Of a stretch of 64,000 bases of DNA, positions 12,001 through 22,100 are shown piece after piece; within the stretch, counting starts at the first letter, position 1; each line of letters begins with the position of its first letter. Under the pieces are notes generated by a model. It ran no database searches, was not told the DNA's origin, and saw only the letters and a program-made list of their open reading frames with translations. A program made the position numbers and the translations under genes. Source of the stretch: Nematopogon swammerdamellus (lineage: Eukaryota; Arthropoda; Insecta; Lepidoptera; Adelidae); contig OX336342.1 in NCBI GenBank assembly GCA_946902875.1, positions 9,665,523 through 9,729,522 of the forward strand, read 5' to 3'.

Positions 12001-12894
12001 TAAATGAAAAAGTTGAAACAGACATGTAAATAGCTTGTATTTTCTTTCACACAACAATGGGAATATACCTATATAATTTTTTTTTGGTTATAATCAAAAT
12101 TTAGTTTAATTTTCTGAATGCCGTGTTTGCTGTGTCGGTACCTACTTTTAAGATTATTGAGATGTACAATGTTGGTGAATCAAATAAAAAAAACCGGCCA
12201 AGTGTGTGTCAGGCCACGCGCAGTGTAGGGTTCTGTAGTTGCGGAACCCTATCAAAATAAATTATTTGATTATTTGTATAATTTTGTAGGGGAAATAAAT
12301 GAATGTTAATTTGAAAAAGTTCTTCAACAGTGAAATGATGGCTGTCGTCCGCACATTTTATAAGTTGGTTGACTATTACCTACTCGTCAACCTGTACAGC
12401 CTACTTAGCTGTGATAGTTTTTCTTTTAATTTCAATATATATATATACCTACTACTGCTGTGAATTTTTTCACATATCTAATAACAACCGTTTAGCTGGC
12501 AGGGGGTGGGGACACTTGACTCTAACAAAAATTAGCACTTAAAAGCTTATTAATTCGCAAACGGATCCCTAAATCGAAAAATACTTTTCACAAACCTGCA
12601 ATATTTTCTAAAGACCTATCCAACGACATCCCCAGCTTTTATAATAAAAGAGCACAACTGGATTTTGTGGTTCGACATATTACATTGGAAGATAATTTAG
12701 GGTTCATAGACTTACTGTATCTCATTCACGGTGTACTTGAACTCATACTCATCCCAGTCGATTTGGCTAGGTTCCCGAGGCACTTGCCCCATCACTCTCT
12801 TCCAGTCCAACTCCAGCAAGGCTATCAACTGGAATAGATCTCCTTCGCCAACCTTTCGGATCTCCGTCCGCCGATCTAAGACCGTTCGGGGCAT
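6029..12894 (-). CDS. tube: Tube / IRAK4-like kinase of the Toll pathway
   Basis: Four exons read on the minus strand: 12894-12716, 7923-7757, 7661-6670 and 6415-6029. Phases match at every junction (1725 nt, 574 aa plus stop). The ATG at 12894 follows an in-frame stop 18 bases upstream. Residues about 10-112 form the death domain that binds Myd88 and Pelle: TEIRKVGEGDLFQL, LDEWSTSGQVRPTLETL, then RPEKGPGAIV, which matches Tube better than Pelle. A Ser/Thr/Asn-rich linker follows. The kinase domain (about 312-560) has the Gly loop GKGGFG 315-320, Lys336, HKD 429-431, Asn436, DFG 449-451 and APE 471-473, so it looks catalytically competent. Fly Tube lacks this domain; kinase-bearing Tube as the IRAK4 orthologue is known from other insects. 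Odd points: HKD replaces HRD, and Ser383 sits where IRAK4 has its Tyr gatekeeper. Intron 1 (4.8 kb) is filled with transposons. Cytoplasmic adaptor kinase for Toll signalling in immunity and dorsoventral patterning. Confidence 0.9.
8583..9345 (+). repeat. Head-A SINE-like repeat, split by a LINE tail
   Basis: It begins GTACCGTGTGGGGCCGG, followed by GTACTTAAAAAGAATAGCC and GTAAAAGGCAACTAAGGG. Other copies at 35041-35289 and 57443-57772 (both minus) begin at the same point, so the 5' end is fixed. The right part (AGCACAACACCG, CCCTGATTGTCGGGATAC) resumes at about 9263 after the insertion and ends in GTCTG repeats near 9342. It lies in tube intron 1. Confidence 0.7.
8841..9262 (+). pseudogene. 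LINE reverse transcriptase C-terminal tail, nested
   Basis: Inside the head-A repeat, the plus strand at about 8970-9170 encodes GRPRRTYLDQIGHVL, GQVRSTRNRRACM and VEEAAKVCQDR. This is the C-terminal end typical of non-LTR reverse transcriptases in Lepidoptera. It ends with GTGACGTTATGTATGTGTATG, the TATG-type 3' tail of such elements. Only the last ~60 codons are present, so it is a 5'-truncated copy. Intact head-A copies lack it, which marks the insertion boundaries. Confidence 0.7.
9744..11034 (-). mobile_element. mariner element (Tc1/mariner), 1291 bp
   Basis: Terminal inverted repeats start CGAGGGTGGATCCAAAA at 9744 and, inverted, CGAGGGTAGATCCAAAA at 11034. TA flanks both ends (9742-9743 and 11035-11036), the expected mariner target duplication. 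It encodes a minus-strand transposase (separate entry) and sits in tube intron 1, in the same orientation as tube. Confidence 0.93.
9811..10858 (-). pseudogene. mariner transposase, broken
   Basis: The ATG at 10858 opens MEKIEHRAVMKYFHKKCM, the N-terminal helix-turn-helix region. The catalytic part keeps all three acidic residues: TMDESWVHHH, FHQDN and APSDYHLF, with 34 residues between the second and third Asp (D,D34D). It is broken by two in-frame TAG codons about 10505-10525 (where Lys and Trp are usual), a TAA at 9893 and a one-base shift near there. After the shift, the usual C-terminal DLHGDYVEK and a TAA at 9811-9813 can be read in another frame. The element cannot make full-length transposase. 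Confidence 0.92.
11037..11344 (+). repeat. 5' fragment of the left-edge non-LTR family
   Basis: A reverse-orientation relative of 1402-1690. It shares TTTCGAAAACGTCACT, GGCTTGATGCGAGCCGAAAC, GAGTGGCCACTCGCTAGTCC and the 79-bp module (11262-11344 here). It abuts the right end of the mariner element, whose insertion probably split or bounded it. Confidence 0.75.
11407..11790 (+). repeat. 5S-type SINE, near full length
   Basis: Starts TCAGCCTTGGTAGCTCAGTG (an A-box-like start), then a 5S-like region ending ACATGGATGGGTGACCG, then GGTTCAGATTCCACG (B-box-like), then the shared body with CTGTAGGTCCCTTCCC, GCACTGACATGGCACC and GGGCTGACATCACGG. It ends GTTTCCATAAATTAAAG. A chimeric 5S/tRNA SINE of this design (HaSE3) is known from Helicoverpa. 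Confidence 0.85.
12188..12660 (+). repeat. Lepidopteran dispersed repeat (AACCGGCCAAGTG type)
   Basis: Begins AAAACCGGCCAAGTGTGTG and includes GGGTTCTGTAGTTGCGGAACC, AAAATTAGCACTTAAAAG and GACCTATCCAACGACATCCCC, stretches I recognise as a common lepidopteran repeat of uncertain class. A related ACCGGTCAAGTGCGAGTCGA stretch occurs inside both hAT copies (near 13360 and 29140). It ends just downstream of the first tube exon's donor. Confidence 0.6.
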
Positions 12895-13439
12895 TATAAT
12901 TTTGCCCGACTACTTAGCTGAAGTAATTACTAATTACAAAACAGTACCAAAACCCAAAAAACAAACTCAGAAGTCAGAATGAACTTTATGGAGTAAAGTT
13001 AGAGTAGGTAAGTTATGCACATAGTAGGTATATAAATTTTACAGAATTTGTGGTTTGTTACTACGCGCGCTCGTCTTGCCATGCGTCTTGCTCACGCAAG
13101 CAAGTCACGCACCACAGATTACCAACAGTGTTGCCAACTCAAATTTTGAAATTCTCCTAGATTGACTTCGAAAATCTCCTAAAAATCTCCTAGAAAATTT
13201 TCGTCCTCCTAAAAAATTCTCCTGTTCTTCAAATTATAAAAATGTCACCACATTTTTAGTGTTCCTTATACGTACGGGACCATTTTACTAAGCCTAAGCC
13301 GTCTGTCCGTCCGTCTGTCTGTCTTACCTGTAAAGAGCTGTATCTTTTGCACCCTGAAAACCGGTCAAGTGCGAGTCGAACTCGCTCACCGAGGGTTCTC
13401 TGTCAGTCAGTCAGTCGGTCAGCGTGTAAGCGTCTACTG

Positions 13440-13800
13440 CTGGACATACGCCTTCAATTTTCCTCCAGTCTCTCGGCCTTCAGCGGTACGGACCACTGAT
13501 TTCCACCGACATACTTCATGGCGGCGTCCCACCTGGCGGGTGGTCTCCCACACTCCATTTTCCTGTCCACGGCCGCCAATGTAGTACATGGTTACTCCAA
13601 CGGTCATCGTCCCCTCATTCATTAGTCATTCATTACGCACCATTTCGCCTAGCTATACTCCCATGCCAGCCCAGCATGGCTAGTTCCATCGCTCGCTGGG
13701 CAACTTTTGAAAACAACTTTAGTCAGAGCTTACGTTTCACACCAGTACGTCATAAACGGTAGGACGCGCTGGTCATAATATATACAGATTAGACCTCGGG
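13440..13800 (-). pseudogene. Captured LINE RT C-terminal fragment inside hAT copy 1
   Basis: The reverse complement of this segment matches 28690-29110 in hAT copy 2. There it encodes LKWQWAGHVSRRDDDRWS and KRSVGRPPAMWDADMKYV, the end of a non-LTR reverse transcriptase. Here the reading frame is broken, but GGRGQENGVWETTRQVGRRH is still readable. Its presence at the same place in both copies shows it is part of the hAT element. Confidence 0.75.
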
Positions 13801-14280
13801 GCGAATTTTAAATTTCCGAGGCAGCCCTACTCAGTTGAATTCCTCCCTCGACCTTCTTATGGAGACCTTGTCTACCAAGCAGTATTTAACCGAGATATAC
13901 GTACATACTCTTCCTTTAATATGTTCTATCACTTCTCCGCCAATAATTATTTGTCCCCCCGTCATAACCACGATTGCCATTCTAACCACCACGTAATTCG
14001 TCTGTTTTAATTATTTTTTTTTTTTTTTAGTTTTTAACTACACCAAGTTTGACACTTACACCAAGTATTACCGTTTTTACGTTAGAGCAAAACCAAACAA
14101 AAAATAATAATTAAAAAAAACGTTTCTTTTATGGGGAAGCCCTTAATTTATTTTTTTTTCTTATTATTTAATAGGATGTCCGCCAATAATAAATAACACA
14201 TGATCTGTGAAAATCACAACCAGCTACCTATTACGGTACAAAAGATACAGCCGTTAAAGTAGTGCGGACTGACGGACAGA

Positions 14281-16703
14281 CAGGCGCGGTCCTAGGTTTT
14301 TCCGCGCCCGGTGCAGAAAAAAAAATTGGCGCCCTTTGTACGTTCTATTAGCATTTGACATGTTATAAAATATTACCTATTCGTGAAAATAACTTCTACC
14401 TACACAGTTTCTCTATTCTATATTATATATAATATATCCTTATATACAGGGTGTTCGGCACATGGACCGACAAATTTTTTTTTTTTTAGGTAAGTGGGGT
14501 CATTTGCAAGGTTTTGACCTATGACACCTTTTGTCTGGTGTCACGTGGTATCGAGATACGATTTTTTTTCTTTATTTTTGAAAATTACCATAATCTCAGC
14601 TTTAACCCCTTGTAACTTTTTTGTTTATGATTATATCTGCACGAAATAAAATGTATTTGGTTTTACGATGTATCCTTGTTCTAGGAAAAATATCATTTGA
14701 TAAAGTTAATGCCATGAAAAGGACTTATGACCTCCCAAAGTCCCAAAGACGAGTAAAAATATGACAGAATCTTAATTTCTTAATTCATAAAAAAAAAACT
14801 GACAGCAATTGAAAGCTTCATTTTCTTTTAAAAAGTTCGCTAGTTTACGCCCTCTCCAACGGTATACTGGTGTGCCACACAAATATTTCACTCTGTGGCC
14901 AAAATTAGGGACAGAGACCAGAACAGAACGACAATAACTTTGTAACAGGGCCACCTTATCGACTTATTGAGAGCGTTTTCAGGAGCATTTTCAAATTTAG
15001 AACATGTAACGGTCGCGCGGGTACTGTTTAATTCCAATTTCAACTACTACTGCTTCCATTGTTAATGTTTAGACTCTTGCAAATTATCCCTAATTTTGGC
15101 CACATAGTGAATGATTTGTATGACATGTGGTATATCGTTGGAAAGAGCATAAACTAGCGAACTTTTTAAATGAAAATGAAGCTCTCAATTGCTGTCCGTT
15201 TTTTTTATGAATTAAGAAATTAAGATTCTGTCATATTTTTACTCGTCTTTGGGACTTTGGGAGGTCATAAGTCCTTTTCATGGTATTAACTTCATCAAAT
15301 GATATTTTTACTAGAACAATGATACATCGTAAAACCAAATACATTTTATTTCGTGCAGATATAATCATAAACAAAAAAGTTACAAGGGGTTAAAGCTGAG
15401 ATTTTGGTAATTTTCAAAAATTTTGAAAAAAAATCGTATCTCTATACCACGTGACACCAGACAAAAGGTGTCATCGGTCAAAACCTTGCAAATGACCCCA
15501 CTTACCTACAAAAAAAATTTTGTCGGTCCATGTGCTGAACAGCCTGTATAATTCTTCTGTATGTGTGTTTTTCACCTAACTCCGACTAAACGGCTGGACC
15601 TATTTGGTTGAAATTTTGTGTGTTTATTTGAGGGACCCCTGGATGGTTTGAAAACACAATCGCAGCCGTATCGAATAGTAGCCGGGCGCGGCCGAAGAGC
15701 TCTGGGCAGTGCGGCGCGGCGCGAAAAATAATAATATACACCTTACCAATGGTAGGTAAGGTACCTACTAAGCGCTCACCACAACTCCGGCCCAGGCAGG
15801 ATCACCCAGCACTAAACACACACACCAGCTAAAGCTGTGTCACCAGCTCATCATGCACGCACAAACCACTAGCCAGCACCAGCCAGCACCGACCAAAACA
15901 AAATGCGCACTAATTGCATTAATTTGGATGCACGCACATGTACCCAGCAGCGTCAGAAACGAAAAAAAAAACGCGCGAAAGTTCTTCAAAAAATACCATA
16001 TATTAATTAATATTCAGGAGTAAAGAAAAATGCAAACCGAATTCCATCAAATTTCGTAACTGCTAAGGTCTATTTTTCTTAAAATAATAACGTGGTTGAC
16101 AAGTCGTTTGGTGAATTGATACAGATAGGGGCACCGAGTAAGTGGAATAGAAGATATGAATTTCGTAGAGATGACTGAGAGGTATCTAGCAAGCGGTTCG
16201 TTGCTCCAAACACCCGAAATAGCTCTATGTTTGACGGATACATATTTTCGTAGGTGTGAGTGAGAAACGTATAGGCGGAGAGCGGCGAGGGCGCGTGACT
16301 GCTCCACGTCGCACCAGCGCCCCAGGCATTTGTGCCAGTGCGTGCAGCCATAGCCGTCGTTGTCGTCTCTATATCCAAGCAAATAGAGACGGCTATCGTG
16401 CACCGCTACCGCGCAGCGAAAGCACTGCACCGCCTCCGCCGCGCCGCCGTCGGCGGCGCCGCGCCGCCGCCGCCACGCATACACGTGTGTGGGTGACGAG
16501 TGGTAGGCGCGCGGTGTCAAATAAAAAAATGTATGAATGGATAACAGATGGGCAAAATGCAAGGCCGCGTCGCCGTCGTCCCTGACGACGATGACCGCCT
16601 TATAGTAATATAGATATAGTGATACTAGGTCGGCATAATGCGCCTCAGCAATTGAGCGCCCGGTTCTATTGATCCATTTGCTCCTATGGTAGGTCCGGCC
16701 CTG
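14281..16703. mobile_element. Second hAT-type element nested in hAT copy 1
   Basis: Starts CAGGCGCGGTCCTAGG and ends with the inverse of CAGGGCCGGACCTACC. It is flanked by the exact 8-bp duplication CGGACAGA (14273-14280 and 16704-16711). hAT copy 2 at 27183-29397 has the empty site with a single CGGACAGA, which confirms the boundaries. It contains the foldback MITE at 14447-15546, a stretch at 15560-15660 resembling a common lepidopteran repeat, and a GC-rich simple-sequence zone at 16250-16600. No transposase was recognised. Confidence 0.85.
14447..15546. mobile_element. 1.1-kb foldback MITE (CAGGGTGT ends)
   Basis: Two arms of roughly 450-480 bp are imperfect inverted copies of each other over their whole length, from CAGGGTGTTCGGCACATGG at 14447 to its partner ending at 15546. 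A central unpaired region lies near 14930-15080. TA flanks both ends. It is nested inside the hAT at 14281-16703. Confidence 0.9.
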
Positions 16704-17173
16704 CGGACAGAATATCGACGTAGGCTTAGTAATACTACTGATTATTACAAAGAATACATGTAAATAACATTGATTTATAATAAAGTGTTCGTTCGGTTAG
16801 GCCCGCGCGGTAGTCGCTTGTCGGTCGATCAATGCACGCACACACTCACAGAGTGTCACATTATCTTATCTAAAGAGCAAGAAGGGGAACCTTACTCTTA
16901 TTAAAAGACAAATCCTATCGTATATTGTGTGACTTGAGAGGTTGGTTGATTCACAAACAGTTCATTCATTGTGTTGTCACCGTACATACCGAAATATTTG
17001 CTTGTTACTTACTAGTAAATATATGTTTCTCACTCCTAAATCTTCTCCTGTAATGATTTTCTTTCTCCTAGATTTTCTCCTACTCTCCTGACAGGCAAAA
17101 ACTTCTCCTAACACCGCTGAAATTCTCCTGAATCTAGGAGAAAATCTCCTGACATGGCAACACTGATTACCAA

Positions 17174-17360
17174 TATATATTTTTTTTTCGTCTCCCGAAA
17201 CAGGCAAAACTCATTAGAGTATACAGCCAATTCTGTCGTAGCTTTTAACGTATGTATGTTGTATAAGTTCTCGCACCGCGAGAACCACAAACATATATTT
17301 TTCTAATTACAACGACGACGCGACAAACTTCCGCCGTCCGCCATCTTTTTCTTTTTCTTT
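17174..17360 (-). repeat. ~180-bp repeat shared with the DNAJC9 upstream region
   Basis: The reverse complement of this stretch aligns with 29450-29635: both have AAGATGGCGGA, a TTCTCGCG...CGAGAA stretch, GGCTGTA and TTAGTTTTGCCTGT-like text followed by CCGAAA. It lies directly beside hAT copy 1, and the other copy is about 55 bases beyond hAT copy 2. Confidence 0.6.
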
Positions 17361-17589
17361 ACCAATATATAAATGTCTCGCCCGCCGCTCGCCCTCAGTC
17401 TCAGTTGTTGTTGTTTTCGCCATAAATAGGCAGGCAAAGATCATTTGACCATACAGCCAACCACGCACTAAAAGCAAAGAATTATTCCTACAGACAGACC
17501 AAAGATACAGACAGTGCGAGTGACAAGCGATACGACACCTGAAAGACTTTACCCAATCCCTCCAATACCACAATCCTTCACTCCTACTC

Positions 17590-17680
17590 CTTCGCCCGGA
17601 GCGAACCAATAGAAGCCGATATAGGGTTTGCATTTTTTGGACCATGGGTTCGAATCCCACAAAATGTATTTTTTTTTTCC
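17590..17680 (+). repeat. tRNA-like unit with T-rich tail
   Basis: Contains GGGTTCGAATCCCAC (T-arm and B-box-like) followed by AAAATGTATTTTTTTTTTCC. The same arrangement, a tRNA-like 3' half followed by GTATTTTTT, occurs at 35604-35690 and 46383-46470. No complete cloverleaf could be drawn here. Confidence 0.45.
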
Positions 17681-17689
17681 TTTTTTAAG

Positions 17690-18620
17690 CAATGTTAGGG
17701 TGTTTAAATTTTTTTAGGGTGTTTAGTTTTTTTTATAACCACCTAAAAGCTTTATTTTCGGAAATACAAACGTAACAAAACCGACATGCACCGCCTCAAC
17801 ATTAGGTTAGGGTTAATATTTGTTTTTTTTTTTAAACCACCAAAACATCCTTTATTTATCACTTCAAGGAGTGATTCCGCAGGAACAGCAGGCACGACAA
17901 TGGCTTTCAGGTGGCGCACCGCAATAACGCCGCCACAATGTTGCCAGATGACCGTCCCGCGTTTCACCCGTTCACTAGTATCTCTCCTTAGTCTGTGGTG
18001 TTGTTAGCAGAAATCGAAGGCTGTTATTTTATTAGTAAGCAAGTCTTCCTAAAATTCAATACATACAATAAAAAATAAGTAAGCACCTACCTACTACCTA
18101 CACCTAGGTACTATGGACAGACATTTTCTTTTGCAGGGATATTTCCCCCTAGTGTAAGGAAATTTTCAAAATTGACAACCCTAATGCTGCAGCAGCGCCC
18201 TCGCACAAACGTCATACACGTTCATTTCGGGTTTGAAACCTGACAGCTCTGGCGGCTCCTGCGGATTCTTTCGGAAACACGGCTCGGGTCGGTACGCCTC
18301 CTGAAAACATTCAACACCTGAAAGACATTTCACTCCTTTTCGGTTCCTTTTGTGAACACTCGGCTCGAAACGAAATGCAAACAAAAACGACATGCACCGC
18401 CTCAACATTAGGTTAGGGTTAATTCTTTAACCCGCGGGAGCGAACAGGTTAACCTTTCTAAATCTCAAATCTTCTTTATTAACCCTGATTATTTTTTTTA
18501 AACCACCAAACATCACTCACACATACCACACTTTCCTTGCCTAATGTTGAGGCGATGCATGTCGTTTTTGTTACGTTTCGTTTCGAGTCGAGTGTTCACG
18601 AAAGGAGCCAAATACAGAGC
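17690..18620. repeat. Repeat cluster with inverted 70-bp arms and TTAGG-like motif
   Basis: The phrase GACATGCACCGCCTCAACAT followed by TAGGTTAGGGTTAA occurs at about 17783 and 18388, and inverted at about 18541. Segments 18342-18411 and 18541-18610 form imperfect 70-bp inverted arms. A TTTTTTTAAACCACCAAA stretch recurs at 17826 and 18490, and again near 36975. Probably overlapping fragments of one unclassified element upstream of Sec11. Confidence 0.6.
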
Positions 18621-19150
18621 ATCAAATGCGCGCGCCCCTCCTAGAGGCGCCCTGAGCGCGATTTCTCTACAACGGCGTTGAAGCCTGTAGGCGTGGCCTA
18701 TGACTTTCATATGTGTGTTGTGCGTGTGCATTTGTTTTGTGCGTGTGCCTAACTTGCTCCTCTTTTTGTGTAGTCTCGATACTAACACACACACACACAC
18801 ATACGAAGCGATAGTAGCACTGCGTCCAGTTATTGGGTTTCAAATATTATCGCTTAGGGCGCCTCTAATAGGGGGCGCGGGCGGGGGGCGTTCCGTGCTC
18901 TGTGGAGCCAAAGAAGCCACGAAGGAGCCAAAATGTCTTTCAGGTGTCGAACGTGTGTGACAGACTGCGGACCAAAGAACACCAAAGATACTGCCTGGCG
19001 GCGCAGGCAAGTGTGACGTGACGTGTTCGGTGTTCTTGTTTTGAGTCCTCGTGGAGCTATCTCTTGCTTGCGCTCTTCGCGTCTCTTTGAGGTTCGCGGA
19101 GGCCCATTGTTGTATTTCATCGCACAAGCAAGATAACAAAGCTCGCCAAT

Positions 19151-22100
19151 ATGCTGGACAGCCTGTTCGACGATGTAAAGCGGATGAACAAGCGGCAGGT
19201 AATATCGACATTCCACCCATTGTAAACCGGCGACAAGGGAACGCCGGGGCTGCAGCCATAAGAGTCTTATACGACGAGTCCTTCCTCGCAGGAGAGTTTT
19301 GCTGCAGTTGAGTTTGAGTTTGAGTTTTCATCGTCTTATACGTGTCATTAGCAGGGTGATATTTTGGAAACTCTTTCATTATTCGTAAATTGACATATAT
19401 GGAAAAGCAGGATGCAAAAGGATACCTATGCGTGTGATATCTTCCATTCAGCATTATACATTTTTTTTTGTAGATATAAGTTAAAGCGGCCTACATACGC
19501 TCCTTTCCTAGTTTCATACCTCCTTTAAAAGGACCGCACCTTCTTTAGGATCTTATGTAGATCCAATCTCATCTAGGAACCTATATTAATTATTATTACC
19601 AGCAAGGAAAGGCCAGATCCTCCTAGCTCAGGAATTTCGGCGTATGGCCTACAAAACCGTGCCAGGAATAAATTGTTACATGGAGATACTTACGCGGGCA
19701 GCACTGGAAGTCTCTAGTTCTGCTGCACGTCCTAGACAACGCAGACTAGATGACAAAGGATTGACATGAACCGAAACATCTAGTGCAGGGATCACCAATT
19801 AGTTTCATTGGGGGTCCGTTTAAAAAAATAATATCTGTCGCGGTCCGTTTGGTAGATGATGACTAGCAACCAAGATTTAAAATGTCAATTAATAAGTATA
19901 TAAAACGAAAAGAAATACGAAAATATTTTTTATTAATAAAAAATAAGAAAGTACGTACCTAATGAGAAAAATGGAATTTTTTACTCTGAACAATTCAGAT
20001 ATTTTTTTAATAAGGATACATCCAATTAAAAAATACAACAATTTAAGCTGAACAATTCAGATATTTTTTATTAAGGATACATCCAATTAAAAATACAACA
20101 ATTTACTCTGAACAATCTCTTAGTGCAAGCTATTGCCATTAAATCCTCGAGATGGTTATTGGTAAGACGAGATCGGAATTTATTTTTAATGAAGTTCATC
20201 TTGGAAAACGCGGCTTCACAAATATATGTCGATCCAAACATTGTACAAAGTTTCAAAGCCAATTTTTTTAGTTCTGGGTATTTATCACCACACACAAATT
20301 GTATCCATAATTTGTGTGGTCATTTATCACCACGCACAGTATGTTAGTGATCAGATCACTGATCAGTCGCGCGGTCGCCAGCGTTGCCATATTATATACG
20401 GATTTTTTCCAGAAATTTCCTCGGGCCTCGATTAATACCCTCCTCTACTGCCCATGGGCCCGGATATGTTCGGTGAAGCCATCGCAAGCTTAGATCCACA
20501 CCTTCATTGATATTCTTAAATTCTTCTGGGTCCGCAAAAAATGGGTCGGCGGTCCGGATCCGGACCGCGGTCCGCCATTTGGTGACCCCTGATCTAGTGC
20601 GCTGTAAGAGCGCAAGAGTGGCCACTTGCTGGGCTCCTCATGCTCAATTGAAACCTCCTACTTTCAATGGCTCCCCGGATGTGTTCAGTGACACCGTGGA
20701 GTGATGTGTGGTCACCTGCTAGGACGAAGCCAAAAGAAGCGTTATGATTTTGGCCGCATAATGTGTGTTCGTTTGTTCCCTCACAGAGCCTAAACTACTC
20801 AAATGATTTCAACTTACGAGGCATTGTTTAATTCATCATGGACTGTGTTTCATAGGTTATATTTTTTTTATGATACATTAAAAAAGGGGGTCCAGATATC
20901 TTGGCAAATAAGATGTTGGCAAACATTAATTTTTTTTTCTTCAAACTTCATTTTGTGGGGTACCTTTGTCGAGAACTAAAAATATCACACTTCATGGTTT
21001 TGAAATAAAATCAATAAAATTAAGTTTTATAAAACCCGACTACGTAAAATGAGCGAGCCCGACTAGAGAATTTTTGTAACTAATTGTTCCTGAAAAGACA
21101 CAAATCTTGAATAGAAAGTTCCATACAAAATAATTTTTTTACCCTATACCAAAATGGTTTTAAAATTTAAGTTAGTTTGTTTACGTATGGGAATCCGAGG
21201 CGTAGAGTATGCTCTCAATAGTGGTCTATAAAAAAATTTTATAACCCGCATCAATGAAGAAGGAAATCTAAAATGGTGGCACTAGTCATGCCTTCTCACT
21301 CGCACACTATTGCTTTCTGTAGGTACTTACACGTCGGTACTGCATGCAAAAAAAAAAAAAAACAATCTCAGCTCTCACGTTGTCTCAACGGTATATAAAC
21401 GTGCGGGTTATAAAAAAATAAAAAAGTAGTTGCCCTTCAGTTTAGTCATGCACCAAGCGTTCTAGGAATGGGTGTTTTAGGAATGTTCATCTCACAAGCT
21501 TTAGTGAATTCTTAGTCAGTCTTCATAAAGCATAGCTTCATAAACAATAGCTTAAAATGCAGAAATATCCAACACACAGGTGTAGATGAAACATAACAAT
21601 AAAACCGTACTTAATAATGTTTAATTATATTTTCAGTTTATCTACCAAGTTCTAAGCTTTGGTATGATAGTGTCGTCTGCACTGATGATATGGAAAGGCC
21701 TGATGGTCGTGACCGGTAGCGAGAGCCCCATTGTCGTGGTCCTCTCGGGCAGTATGGAGCCGGCGTTCCATCGCGGGGACCTCCTGTTCCTCACCAACTA
21801 TCCGGAGGAGCCTGTACGTGTGGGCGAGATCGTAGTCTTCAAGGTGGAGGGTAGAGACATTCCCATTGTTCACAGAGTGCTGAAGCTGCATGAAAAGTAA
21901 GTTAGGGGTTGAATCGAAATACTTGTAGCTTCAAATTGTTTAAAAAGTTTTAAACAGTGCCGAAAATGTTTTATGAATTAGAGTAGAATTCAAAAGAATG
22001 CGCGAAATTTGCTGCCTTACCTTGCACTGTGTTGCGACGTCATTTAATGAATGTTTTTGGAAACGACTTTTCGTAGTTTATATTAGAATCCCTATTGTAA

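Larger units (their letters stand above)
13126..17165 (+). mobile_element. hAT-type element, copy 1 (with nested insertions)
   Basis: Termini are CAGTGTTGCCAACTC at 13126 and its inverted partner (CAGTGTTGCCATG on the other strand) ending at 17165. The exact 8-bp target duplication ATTACCAA lies at 13118-13125 and 17166-17173. CTCCT motifs are clustered near both ends (about five at 13150-13225 and about eight at 17030-17155), as expected for hAT transposase binding sites. No transposase is encoded, so it is non-autonomous. The inside carries a LINE-derived segment and a 2.4-kb nested hAT. Removing that insert leaves about 1.6 kb; the inverted copy at 27183-29397 is 2.2 kb with a different insert. 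Confidence 0.9.
19786..20591 (-). mobile_element. hAT element, internally deleted, in Sec11 intron 1
   Basis: Ends are CAGGGATCACCAATT at 19786 and, inverted, CAGGGGTCACCAAAT at 20591. An exact 8-bp target duplication ATCTAGTG is at 19778-19785 and 20592-20599. At 806 bp it is far shorter than an autonomous hAT and keeps only the end of a transposase gene. The 79-bp module at 20426-20504 lies inside it. The element sits within a diverged fragment of the left-edge non-LTR family (about 19640-19785 continuing at 20592-20705). Confidence 0.93.

Noticed and set aside
6029..12894. Identification as pelle (IRAK1-like) instead of tube
   Set aside because: The death-domain start (TEIRKVGEGDLFQL) and the RPEKGPGAIV stretch after it match Tube; Pelle lacks these.
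16047..16585. Long open frames on both strands at 16.0-16.6 kb
   Set aside because: They arise from GC-rich simple sequence (CGCCGC runs) inside a nested transposon; no motif or codon pattern supports a protein.
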